A DNA stretch of 5,277 nucleotides. It comes from an uncultured Pseudomonadota bacterium. Its GTDB lineage: Bacteria; Desulfobacterota_B; Binatia; UBA9968. Positions 1 to 4,999 of this stretch are shown piece by piece. The notes beneath the pieces are model-generated. The model ran no database searches and was not told the DNA's origin. It saw only the letters and a list, made by a program, of their open reading frames with translations. Position numbers and translations under genes: made by a program. The stretch is from assembly GCA_946478635.1 (NCBI GenBank), contig CAMLCX010000369.1, positions 1-5,277 on the forward strand, read 5' to 3'. How positions within the stretch are numbered: the stretch's first letter is position 1; every line of letters begins with the position of its first letter.

Positions 1-365
1 TGAGCAAGACTCCTGATAGATCCCTCCGGGGTGCAGCATTGACTGCGGCAGTCGCCGTAAAGGTCTTCGGCTGGAAGGACGTCCATGAACGCAATGGCGA
101 ACTGATTGGCAAGAAGCCGGATAAGCTCGGACGATGGCGTTTAGCAAAAGTCCCGCCCTACTCGACCGATCCCACCCTCGGATATGCGATAGATGAACGC
201 ATAAAAGAGCTCGGACAGGGGCAGCGATACGCCAAAGAACTTGCCAAGATTACGAAAGAAAAGAATCTCCCGAATGAGTGGGCGACCCCCGAGCAGCGAA
301 GTAAAGCGGCCATCAAAATACTGGACAGGCAACGACGAACGGGTCGTCCAAGGCGCTTAAAATGA
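1..365 (+). CDS. Phage ABA-sandwich-like small protein, 5' end at or beyond window edge
   Basis: The reading frame is open from the first base to TAA-free stop TGA at 363-365. The two bases at 1-2 are TG followed by AGC AAG ACT, so the true start could be an NTG codon whose first base lies just outside the window (about 120 residues); a TTG at 39 is the first in-window start and has only a poor ribosome site. The protein shows A-V-K-V-F-G-W near the N terminus, G-R-W, then V-P-P-Y-S-T-D, and late W-A-T-P-E-Q-R-S-K-A-A. This order (K-V-x-G-W, P-P-Y-S-T-D, a Tyr/Ala-rich helix, T-P-E...A-A near the end) is what I recall for the phage ABA sandwich (BC1872-like) family of small phage and prophage proteins of unknown function. 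The C terminus is very basic (RRTGRPRRLK). No other phage gene is visible, so a prophage remnant is only a possibility. The family call is from memory of the motif, not a search. Confidence 0.6.
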   Translation, partial: SKTPDRSLRGAALTAAVAVKVFGWKDVHERNGELIGKKPDKLGRWRLAKVPPYSTDPTLGYAIDERIKELGQGQRYAKELAKITKEKNLPNEWATPEQRSKAAIKILDRQRRTGRPRRLK

Positions 366-442
366 ACCGGAATGACCCGCTCTAACGGGCCTGTGTTAAC
401 TTTTGCAAAGCCGCTCCGTCTAAATCGGCGGAGGGTAGGTTC

Positions 443-847
443 ATGAAGACAAAACTCACAGCTTTGGTTCTAGGCGCTCTGGTGGCGGGCTCTTTGGGAC
501 TTTCTGCCAGCCCGGCATTAGCCCGAGATGGGGATTGGCGAAATGACCGTGATTATCGCCGTTCGAGGTCCATCGATCCAGCACCCGTTTACCCGGCCGC
601 TCGTTACCGTCATCGGGAACGGTCTTATCCTGCGCCCGTTTATCGGCCCGTTCCGGTTCCTAGTTATGGGTACCCTGCTTACGGATATCCAGCGGGGGCG
701 GCATACGGCCAGGAAGATCTCTCTCGGCGACTGGATCATGCGATACGCAAAAGGAATTACGACAGAGCGCATGGTGCCAGCCGGGAGCAAATCGCGGATG
801 ACAATGCGCACATCGCCCGCCTCCAGCGTCAACTCGGCATGAGATAG
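443..847 (+). CDS. Exported Tyr/Pro-rich protein with C-terminal helix, function unknown
   Basis: A 134-residue protein starting at ATG 443 behind a strong ribosome site (GGAGGG at 430-435, 7-nt spacer). Residues 1-27 are a Sec signal peptide: KTK at the N terminus, a hydrophobic core LTALVLGALVAGSLGL, and an A-L-A cleavage site at 25-27. The mature part starts with a charged Arg/Asp segment (28-45), then a low-complexity Pro/Tyr/Val segment (46-90) with two PAPVY units and a PVPVP run, then YGYPAYGYPAG. Residues 91-131 (LSRRLDHAIRKRNYDRAHGAS... HIARLQRQL) should form two charged amphipathic helices. There are no cysteines in the mature protein and no catalytic motif. This architecture is typical of small periplasmic or surface proteins of alphaproteobacteria whose role is unknown. 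The signal peptide and the good ribosome site make it the real frame; long open frames on the same DNA in other phases are shadows caused by GC-rich codons. Confidence 0.85.
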   Translation: MKTKLTALVLGALVAGSLGLSASPALARDGDWRNDRDYRRSRSIDPAPVYPAARYRHRERSYPAPVYRPVPVPSYGYPAYGYPAGAAYGQEDLSRRLDHAIRKRNYDRAHGASREQIADDNAHIARLQRQLGMR

Positions 848-854
848 CTCGGCC

Positions 855-901
855 GACTCAAACCGAGTCAGCCCCGTCCGGGAAAACCGGACAAAAGGGC
901 T
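855..901 (+). terminator. Two adjacent hairpins after the Tyr/Pro-rich gene, possible terminator
   Basis: Eight bases after the stop codon, GACTC (855-859) pairs with GAGTC (865-869) around AAACC. Directly next to it is a nested hairpin: AGCCC (870-874) with GGGCT (897-901) outside, and GTCCGG (876-881) with CCGGAC (887-892) inside, loop GAAAA. The position right behind a single gene suits termination or 3'-end protection. There is no U-tract, so it is not a canonical intrinsic terminator on either strand. Confidence 0.45.
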
Positions 902-929
902 GTGGTGAATTCGAACTAACGAAACCGGG

Positions 930-965
930 ATTGCGCGGGGTAGTTTCTCAATTTCGCCGCGCAAT
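930..965. repeat. Perfect 9-bp inverted repeat, 18-nt loop
   Basis: ATTGCGCGG at 930-938 is exactly reverse-complementary to CCGCGCAAT at 957-965. The loop (939-956) is AT-richer and lacks internal pairing. It follows the two hairpins at 855-901 and may belong to the same 3'-end structure, or be a protein-binding dyad upstream of the PEP-CTERM gene. There is no T-tract after it. Confidence 0.5.
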
Positions 966-1057
966 GCCCGGAACTTCCGAAATCGCTAGGTTGCGGACAG
1001 TATCCTGCGGCACCCCCGCCGAGGCGCCGAAATGTTCCAATAATACCTTTCCTCCCA

Positions 1058-1083
1058 CGTCACCGGCGTCACAGCCGGCGACG
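1058..1083. promoter_or_regulatory. Near-perfect 26-bp dyad, candidate activator site
   Basis: CGTCACCGGC (1058-1067) and GCCGGCGACG (1074-1083) pair at 9 of 10 positions around a 6-bp centre GTCACA; the only mismatch is A1062/C1079. The dyad lies about 120 bp before the -24 GG of the candidate sigma-54 promoter, a usual distance for enhancer-binding activators. Its identity as a binding site is inference. Confidence 0.3.
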
Positions 1084-1190
1084 ATACTGACACGAAATCA
1101 GCAGCGCCGCGATCAAATCGTGTGACTCTTCTTTAGAACTAAAGCCTCGTTTTGGGAAAAAAGTCTGCAGACCCGGCGATACCTATAAAC

Positions 1191-1205
1191 GGTCTCATAA
1201 TTGCT
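1191..1205 (+). promoter_or_regulatory. Candidate sigma-54 (-24/-12) promoter of the PEP-CTERM gene
   Basis: GG at 1191-1192 and GC at 1203-1204 are separated by exactly 10 bases, and the -12 part reads TTGCT, a full match to the TTGCW consensus. The CACG bases after the -24 GG are not matched (TCTC), so this is a partial consensus. Transcription would start near 1215, giving a leader of about 30 nt before ATG 1246. Some PEP-CTERM genes are known to depend on RpoN with the PrsK/PrsR regulators, which makes the element plausible here. Confidence 0.35.
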
Positions 1206-1245
1206 CCTTGCAACGGAAATCATCTAGTTCTGCGGGAGCAAGGAA
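1201..1245 (+). promoter_or_regulatory. Complementary arm able to mask the PEP-CTERM ribosome site
   Basis: TTGCTCC at 1201-1207 is reverse-complementary to GGAGCAA at 1235-1241, which contains most of the ribosome-binding site GGGAG. A second, mutually exclusive pairing joins TCCTTGC (1205-1211) to GCAAGGA (1238-1244). If transcription starts upstream of 1200 the leader could hide its ribosome site. If the sigma-54-like promoter at 1191-1205 is used, the left arm would be promoter DNA and not in the mRNA. The two readings exclude each other. Confidence 0.25.
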
Positions 1246-1923
1246 ATGAAGAGAAACATTCGCAGCCTGGTTTTTTTAACGAGTCTCATTGCCGGTGCTC
1301 TAAGTGTCGCTGGAACGGCGCAGGCGATTTCGTTCACGGGAAACACCAATGCGAGCTCGCCGACAACCATCGACACTTTCCTGACCTATTCCGGCGCCAG
1401 CTTTACGAACGTCGACGTGCCCATCGGTCCCGGTCCGACGAGCCTGACGAATCTTGGGACCTTTACCCTCAATGTATGCGGTAGCAACAATTGCGTTGAG
1501 CCGTTCGGCAACCAGGATGGCGTCACTGATTTCACTTTGCGGATTACGTTTACTGATCCGGTCGTGTCCGGAAGCTCCGCTCTTTTTACCGCCGACATAT
1601 TCGGCACCATTTCGCGGAGCGGCAATTCGAACAACATTGGCAATGGCAGTCTGCTAACGATTGACTTCGTCAACACCGCCCAGCATCTAACGTATTCCAA
1701 TGCCCTCGGAACCGGCGAATTCGATATCCTTGTCAATGATCCAGCGCCCTATACCGCAGCATCTCAGTTCAGCAATACGAGAACGGTAACCGGCCAGATC
1801 GAAAATCTGACTTTTACGCCTTCAGAAGTCACAACCGCGGCAGTTCCAGAGCCCGCTTCGCTGCTTTTATTCGCGGCGGCATTGGCCGCACTTCCGCTTC
1901 TCAGAAAGCACGCCCACAAATAA
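1246..1923 (+). CDS. PEP-CTERM sorting-signal exported protein
   Basis: A 225-residue protein with a start fixed by GGGAG at 1234-1238 (7-nt spacer) and a clear signal peptide: KRN, a hydrophobic core, and cleavage after A-Q-A at residue 27. The C terminus is a textbook PEP-CTERM signal: V-P-E-P-A at 200-204, a hydrophobic helix LLLFAAALAALPLL, then a basic end RKHAHK. In this class the protein crosses the inner membrane by Sec and an exosortase processes it at the PEP motif, commonly linked to exopolysaccharide export and surface or floc formation. The mature body (28-199) is Ser/Thr/Asn-rich and predicted all-beta, with one Cys pair (C78, C83) that could close a small disulfide loop, and a stretch FTLRITFTDP...FTADIFGTISRSG typical of beta-sandwich PEP-CTERM proteins. 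No enzymatic motif is visible. No exosortase is encoded in this window, so its partner must lie elsewhere. No clear intrinsic terminator follows it. Confidence 0.92.
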   Translation: MKRNIRSLVFLTSLIAGALSVAGTAQAISFTGNTNASSPTTIDTFLTYSGASFTNVDVPIGPGPTSLTNLGTFTLNVCGSNNCVEPFGNQDGVTDFTLRITFTDPVVSGSSALFTADIFGTISRSGNSNNIGNGSLLTIDFVNTAQHLTYSNALGTGEFDILVNDPAPYTAASQFSNTRTVTGQIENLTFTPSEVTTAAVPEPASLLLFAAALAALPLLRKHAHK

Positions 1924-2128
1924 ACGACTCATAGAGTTCAACGGGTACGCGGGGATATGCCACCAGCGGATTACCGGCCCTTGAGAAAGTGACTAACGAA
2001 GCTCTTCGGAAAAAAATAACGATTGAAGAAGAAATTGATGATGAGCACGCGCACTGTGGACCGACGCCCTGGCCGGTGATTCGCGCTACTCAGAGATAAT
2101 TACACAGAAGCACGGATCTAAATCGAGT
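1924..2128. other. Convergent spacer without a secure gene
   Basis: This spacer lies between the ends of two convergent genes. A 36-codon frame opens at GTG 1989 and ends with TAA 2097-2099; its product is Glu/Lys-rich then ends in CGPTPWPVIRATQR. The frame has no ribosome site with proper spacing and I recognise no family, so I do not call it a gene. It could be the decayed end of a former gene. No intrinsic terminator with a T-tract is seen for either flanking gene. Confidence 0.4.
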
Positions 2129-2434
2129 TTAGCGCCAATGGATTATATAGGGGTTATAGACCGGACCGGTGCCGCTAGTGGAATCAGATTTGCCGCCGCC
2201 TTGGTTATTATACCGCTCCATGTAACGATTGGGATCCACCGTTTCTTGTCTGCCGATATAGGAGTTTCGCGAATATGACAAATTGTTATAGAGCTTCCGG
2301 TCGGAATTGCTTCGGGAGTGTCCGCCTACGAAGGCTCCGTCCTTTCGTGAATCGCCCTCAACGCTGACCTGTGCTTGACCCACGGCAAACCAGCTACAGA
2401 CAAAAATAAAAGTAAGAACGCAATATTTTTTCAC
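2129..2434 (-). CDS. Small exported KDG-motif protein, GTG start
   Basis: I choose GTG at 2434-2432, giving 101 residues, over an ATG at 2542. GAGG (plus-strand 2442-2445) lies 7 nt before the GTG, and starting here gives a proper Sec signal peptide: V-K-K-Y, a hydrophobic core CVLTFIFVCSWFAV and cleavage after G-Q-A at 21. The longer version would bury this signal 36 residues inside. The mature protein is about 80 residues, hydrophilic and Ser/Asn/Tyr-rich. Residues 29-54 (S-R-K-D-G-A-F-V-G-G-H-S-R-S-N...Y-N-N-L-S-Y) resemble the recurring pattern R-K-D-G-T-Y-V-x-x-H-x-R-S...N-x-S found in many small exported proteins of unknown role; the usual following G-N-x-N-P-Y-T-G is not preserved, though N-P-Y recurs near the C terminus. 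There are no cysteines in the mature part. It is divergent from the sunset-domain gene and may share its control region. Function is unknown. Confidence 0.7.
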   Translation of the reverse strand: MKKYCVLTFIFVCSWFAVGQAQVSVEGDSRKDGAFVGGHSRSNSDRKLYNNLSYSRNSYIGRQETVDPNRYMERYNNQGGGKSDSTSGTGPVYNPYIIHWR

Positions 2435-2543
2435 GGCTCGACCTCGATTCGGTTGTTCGTCATTCACGTATTGAGCAACCGTCGTGCCGATAGCTCCCCC
2501 GAATGAAATTGAGAGCTTGGCGCGAATCGACCTCGCCACCATG

Positions 2544-2566
2544 TGTCACCATGTCACATTTTGACA
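2544..2566 (+). promoter_or_regulatory. TGTCA repeats over a TTGACA box, candidate operator/promoter
   Basis: TGTCAC occurs at 2544-2549 and again at 2552-2557, and TGACA at 2562-2566 forms an inverted pair with the second copy (TGTCA, 5-bp spacer, TGACA). The right half lies inside TTGACA (2561-2566), a perfect -35 match on the plus strand for the sunset-domain gene at 2683. No good -10 lies 16-18 bp further on; the best, AAGAAT at 2586-2591, is 19 bp away. A repressor or activator acting in this divergent region would fit, but this is inference. Confidence 0.3.
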
Positions 2567-2682
2567 GGGACAATCTCAATCGAACAAGAATCTCGACCGC
2601 TTCTAGGTACGTTCGGTAAGACTGCGTCCGGCATGCCTTTGGCAATCAAGAACATCCTAATAACGGAGCGAGGGAGGGACAA

Positions 2683-2982
2683 ATGAAAGGATTTCTTGTT
2701 TGCATCTTGTTTTTTGCGGCAGCTGGTGCGGCGAGCAGGCACTGGACGAGTGAAGCGGTATCTGCGCAGCGGCTTGCCCAGCTACAGGGCGGGGTGTTTC
2801 CCACTAGCGCGTCTACCTGCCCAAACAGCCATCCCATCAAGGGCATTTTCACAACATCCACGGGCGAGCGGTGCATATTCCACTCACCCGGCGGAGAGTT
2901 TTACAGCCGAACGAAACCTGAGATGTGTTATGCGATGCCAGCCGATGCCGTAGCCGACGGATGCAGGCCATCACCCCGATGA
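2683..2982 (+). CDS. Exported sunset-domain small protein
   Basis: A 99-residue protein with a strong ribosome site (GGGAGGG at 2672-2678). Residues 1-17 form a short Sec signal peptide (K-G, core FLVCILFFAAAGAA), followed by a variable linker to about residue 44. Residues 46-99 match what I recall of the sunset domain: C46-P-x-S-H-P-I-K-G, then E-R-C64-I-F-H-x-P-G-G-x-F-Y, x-T-K-P-E-x-C82-Y-A, and A-x-x-D-G-C94-R-P-S at the end. Sunset domains are small compact modules found alone in exported proteins or at the end of secreted nucleases; their ligand is not known to me. The four mature cysteines (46, 64, 82, 94) suit two disulfides in the periplasm. The usual K-G-N after H-P-I is K-G-I here. 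The gene stands alone: its left neighbour is divergent and nothing secure follows it. A weak C/G-rich pairing across the stop (ACCCC 2973-2977 with GGGGT 2991-2995) is not a convincing terminator. Confidence 0.8.
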   Translation: MKGFLVCILFFAAAGAASRHWTSEAVSAQRLAQLQGGVFPTSASTCPNSHPIKGIFTTSTGERCIFHSPGGEFYSRTKPEMCYAMPADAVADGCRPSPR

Positions 2983-3021
2983 GACCACCGGGGGTAGCGG
3001 GATTGCGTATCGAAATCCATT

Positions 3022-3099
3022 ATGGCAGGAGAAGATATTTCGCAGCAGATCGAGCGGCTCCAGAAAATTCGCGCCGCAGCTGATAACCTCGATGAGTGA
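3022..3099 (+). CDS. Possible 25-residue helical small ORF
   Basis: ATG 3022 to TGA 3097-3099 encodes a short acidic, helix-forming peptide (ISQQIERLQKIRAAADNLDE after MAGED). The amino-acid make-up looks protein-like, with a heptad-like I/L spacing, but there is no ribosome site before the ATG and no family is recognised. It could be the surviving end of a broken coiled-coil gene or chance. Confidence 0.2.
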   Translation: MAGEDISQQIERLQKIRAAADNLDE

Positions 3100-3130
3100 T
3101 ATTGAACATGCTACGCGCACTCATCACTCA
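3091..3130. repeat. Inverted repeat with two alternative 8-bp pairings
   Basis: GATGAGTG (3091-3098) pairs with CACTCATC (3118-3125), and the shifted TGAGTGAT (3093-3100) pairs equally well with ATCACTCA (3123-3130). The two options exclude each other. The repeat overlaps the end of the small frame at 3022-3099. No T-tract follows, so terminator function is doubtful. Confidence 0.35.
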
Positions 3131-3455
3131 ATTCGCGTGACCCCGGTCGACAAACCGCCTGAGCGATAACCAACGAGAATTATCCGTCTGTCCGATACCC
3201 GCCTTCGCCGCGATGAGCACAGGCACAGTGGCGAGTTCGTGGCATGCTTGCGACCTGCCCGGTCGGCGTCCTTCGCAGCGTTCGTATCCGCTATGTCGTA
3301 CTCTTTTCGGCCAAGGTCCGGCGTGAAATTCTTCGAGATTGGCCCAGCCCGAGCGTTGTTCTGTAGTCCTTTTGGGGCGATTGGTAAATGCGATCCTCGC
3401 GTCACAGAATTTGCCGTAACCAAGGTTGGGACCCACCCCGCTTGAGAAAAGCCCT

Positions 3456-4043
3456 CTAATCCCTGATTACAAAAAGGTTATCGTCAACACTGACAACACC
3501 ATTCTGGGACGGAGTCGGTGTGAGGTTTTCAGTACCGTTGAAAACCTGTCCGGATGCAGTCGCCAGGAACGTTCTAGCCGCTTCCTTCGCGACAATAAAA
3601 ATAAAATCGTCAGAGGTCAACGACCACGAGCGAATCGCACGCCCTACGTTTGTCCAAGTTAATTTAACGGCGATCATGATCTGAGCATTCGTCACGAAAT
3701 CGAAAACCGGGAACGATGCGTTCAGCGATGCCTGTTTAAGATTTCCCTTGACCGTAAATTCGTTCGCATTGAACACCGGCACGCCGACCGCATCGAGCAA
3801 AAGCGTAGCCGTACAAAAGTTCTCTTTCTTTATGGAAATGAAAGCGCCTGACTGGGGCGTTTTTTGCGGCCGCTCGATATGATTGCCGGCGAATACGTTC
3901 GTCATCGTTCTGACGCATGCCGATTCTTCTGCCACAAAACTTGCAACTGCGCTTTGCGTTTCAAACAGAGCTATCTCATTAGCGGAGGCTGTTCCCGTCA
4001 AGGTCCAGGTCAACAAGATTAAGCAACCGAAGAGTTTCATCAT
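3456..4043 (-). CDS. Exported beta-rich protein of uncharacterised family
   Basis: A 195-residue protein with tandem ATGs at 4043 and 4040; GCAGGG just upstream suits the second slightly better, so the start may be one codon shorter. Residues 1-21 are a Sec signal peptide (MMK, core LFGCLILLTWTLTGT, cleavage after A-S-A). The mature part has two cysteines (C43, C77), predicted beta strands, and the segments N-L-K-Q-A-S-L-N-A (101-109), F-P-V-F-D-F-V-T-N-A (111-120), V-K-L-T-W-T-N-V-G (126-134) and A-S-G-Q-V-F-N-G-T-E-N-L-T-P-T-P-S (163-179). This order matches a family of secreted hypothetical proteins I remember by L-K-S-A-x-L-N-x-T, V-F-D-F-V-S, V-x-L-T-W-T-G-x-G and A-S-G-x-V...T-x-N-x-T-P. 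I know of no assigned function. No catalytic motif is visible and there is no lipobox (C7 is too early in the signal). It is divergent from the diiron oxidase, separated by 167 bp. No intrinsic terminator with a T-tract follows. Confidence 0.8.
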   Translation of the reverse strand: MMKLFGCLILLTWTLTGTASANEIALFETQSAVASFVAEESACVRTMTNVFAGNHIERPQKTPQSGAFISIKKENFCTATLLLDAVGVPVFNANEFTVKGNLKQASLNASFPVFDFVTNAQIMIAVKLTWTNVGRAIRSWSLTSDDFIFIVAKEAARTFLATASGQVFNGTENLTPTPSQNGVVSVDDNLFVIRD

Positions 4044-4210
4044 AAGCCCTGCGCGGCCTCCAATGGTGTAAGCGGTTTGACTTAAATGTCCCGTTTTGTC
4101 TACCTCATATCGAAAACAAAAAGCAACAAAAAAGGCGAGTATCAGATTTGATTCGCGTCGTCAGTTTTCGAGGATAGACATTGACTTCCGAGTGAGCTAG
4201 ACGGTAGCTT
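4044..4210. promoter_or_regulatory. Shared divergent promoter region with A-tracts
   Basis: The 167 bp between two divergent starts must hold the promoters of both genes. It includes an A-rich run at 4113-4133, similar to an UP element, and a TTGATT box at 4148-4153 on the plus strand with only a weak -10 (GATAGA, 19 bp on). TTGACT at 4077-4082 has no good partner. No operator dyad stands out. Confidence 0.3.
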
Positions 4211-4966
4211 ATGAGCCCCGATGAATTTATCGATGAACTTTGGCGCTACGCGGCCGAGGTGCCAATGGAGCAGCACCCCTGGTTCGCCGGCATCATCAAC
4301 CACCGCTGGCGGCGCGATCAGATCATACTCGGTGAGGTGCAGCATTATTTGCGCGTTCGCACCAACCCTATTTTCTTCGGCTACATGGCCGTCAACGCCG
4401 TGGCCGCCAAGGAATATGCGGTTATGGACACCGTGCTGGAAAATTTCATGGAAGAGTTGGGCGGCAAGCGCACGCACATGGACATCATGCTGCAGTTTCT
4501 CGAGGAAGGCGGCATCTCGCGCCAGGAAGCAGACAACGCCGAACCCGCGCCGGGGACACTGGCGGCTATCGAAATGATCATCGGCTGCTGCCAGCGCCGT
4601 TCCGCCCTCGAAGGTGTCGCCATGTTGGCGTTTGTCGAAAGCCAGCTGGGCGGCGCGGGAAAAATCTCCGAGAAAGTCTACCGCGAGCTGACCGGTTACT
4701 ACGGCTTCTCGCCGCGGGCAGCGGAAACCTACAAGCTTCATGCCGCGCAAGACGAAGGCCATGGTAACCGGCAGATCGACGCCATTCGTCTATTAGCCAA
4801 CGATCCGGCAAGTCAAGATAAGGTCCGCGCCGCGGTCAAGCTCGGCCTGACTGCGTTCACGCTGGAATGGGACGGACACGTTCAGGCCATGACCGGCAAA
4901 AGAGAATTTTGGGGAGGCGTCAAGGATCTGAACCTGCGGCAGCCGACCGTGAGGTTGCCGAAATAG
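4211..4966 (+). CDS. Haem-oxygenase-like diiron oxidase (CADD/TenA/PqqC superfamily)
   Basis: A 251-residue cytosolic protein without signal peptide. A stop codon (TAG 4205-4207) in the same frame lies just before ATG 4211, which fixes the start; the ribosome site is weak (GGTAG). The protein is all-helical, and the metal ligands expected for the haem-oxygenase-like diiron oxidase (HDO) class are present: E82-x6-H89 (E-L-G-G-K-R-T-H), E143 in F-V-E-S-Q, and H177-x3-D181-x2-H184 (H-A-A-Q-D-E-G-H). That spacing matches the chlamydial CADD enzyme as I remember it, and separates this protein from PqqC, which needs no metal. HDO enzymes use a labile diiron centre and O2; known members make p-aminobenzoate, cleave fatty acids or lysine analogues, or oxidise N-containing substrates. 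Substrate here cannot be read: no biosynthetic neighbours are present. The residue before E143 is V142, whereas p-aminobenzoate-forming members, as I recall, have Tyr there, so I lean away from that role. Codon use is GC-richer than the neighbours, as expected of a conserved housekeeping-type gene. Confidence 0.85.
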   Translation: MSPDEFIDELWRYAAEVPMEQHPWFAGIINHRWRRDQIILGEVQHYLRVRTNPIFFGYMAVNAVAAKEYAVMDTVLENFMEELGGKRTHMDIMLQFLEEGGISRQEADNAEPAPGTLAAIEMIIGCCQRRSALEGVAMLAFVESQLGGAGKISEKVYRELTGYYGFSPRAAETYKLHAAQDEGHGNRQIDAIRLLANDPASQDKVRAAVKLGLTAFTLEWDGHVQAMTGKREFWGGVKDLNLRQPTVRLPK

Positions 4967-4999
4967 ATTTGCTTCTGGCGTCGAGCAAGCACCCCATTT

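Larger units (their letters stand above)
848..1245. other. 398-bp non-coding stretch between two exported-protein genes
   Basis: I find no convincing gene here. The only sizeable frame (931-1125, TTG start) has no ribosome site, no domain and a low-complexity Ser/Thr/Pro/Ala composition. The stretch contains the tandem hairpins at 855-901, a perfect 9-bp inverted repeat at 930-965, a near-perfect 26-bp dyad at 1058-1083 and a sigma-54-like element at 1191-1205. It is best read as the 3' end of the upstream gene plus a long regulatory region for the PEP-CTERM gene. Confidence 0.55.
2983..3455. other. 473-bp stretch with competing open frames, no secure gene
   Basis: Three sizeable frames overlap at 3124-3445: two on the minus strand (3436-3128, GTG start, 102 codons; 3423-3124, TTG start, 99 codons) and one on the plus strand (3239-3445, GTG start, 68 codons). 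None has a proper ribosome site, a signal peptide or a family I recognise, and third-position use in the first is mixed. The 3436-3128 frame begins 19 bp after the stop of the exported-protein gene on the same strand, so a two-gene operon cannot be excluded. A 25-codon frame at 3022-3099 and paired repeats at 3091-3130 lie to the left. A decayed gene is as likely as intergenic DNA. Confidence 0.4.

Noticed and set aside
396..424. Sigma-70-like promoter TTAACT-N17-TCTAAA before the Tyr/Pro-rich gene
   Set aside because: Only 4 of 6 bases match in each box, and the predicted start would fall inside the ribosome site.
518..964. 148-codon minus-strand open frame across the Tyr/Pro-rich gene
   Set aside because: It is antisense to a gene with a signal peptide and strong ribosome site, has no recognisable domain and crosses the hairpins at 855-901.
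964..1125. 53-codon ATG frame upstream of the PEP-CTERM gene
   Set aside because: There is no ribosome site, the composition is Ser/Thr/Pro/Ala-rich and it runs through the candidate dyad; chance is the simpler reading.
1989..2099. 36-codon GTG frame with Glu/Lys-rich product
   Set aside because: No ribosome site at a workable distance and no family recognised; kept only as a note in the spacer description.
2435..2542. Extension of the KDG-type gene to the upstream ATG
   Set aside because: It would bury a clear signal peptide 36 residues inside the protein, whereas the internal GTG has GAGG with a 7-nt spacer.
2541..2559. CRP/FNR-like site ATGTG-N9-CACAT
   Set aside because: The spacing and inner bases do not fit the CRP consensus TGTGA-N6-TCACA; the TGTCA/TGACA repeats explain the same bases better.
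4142..4762. 206-codon minus-strand open frame over the diiron oxidase
   Set aside because: It is the antisense shadow of a gene whose metal-ligand motifs are clear on the plus strand.
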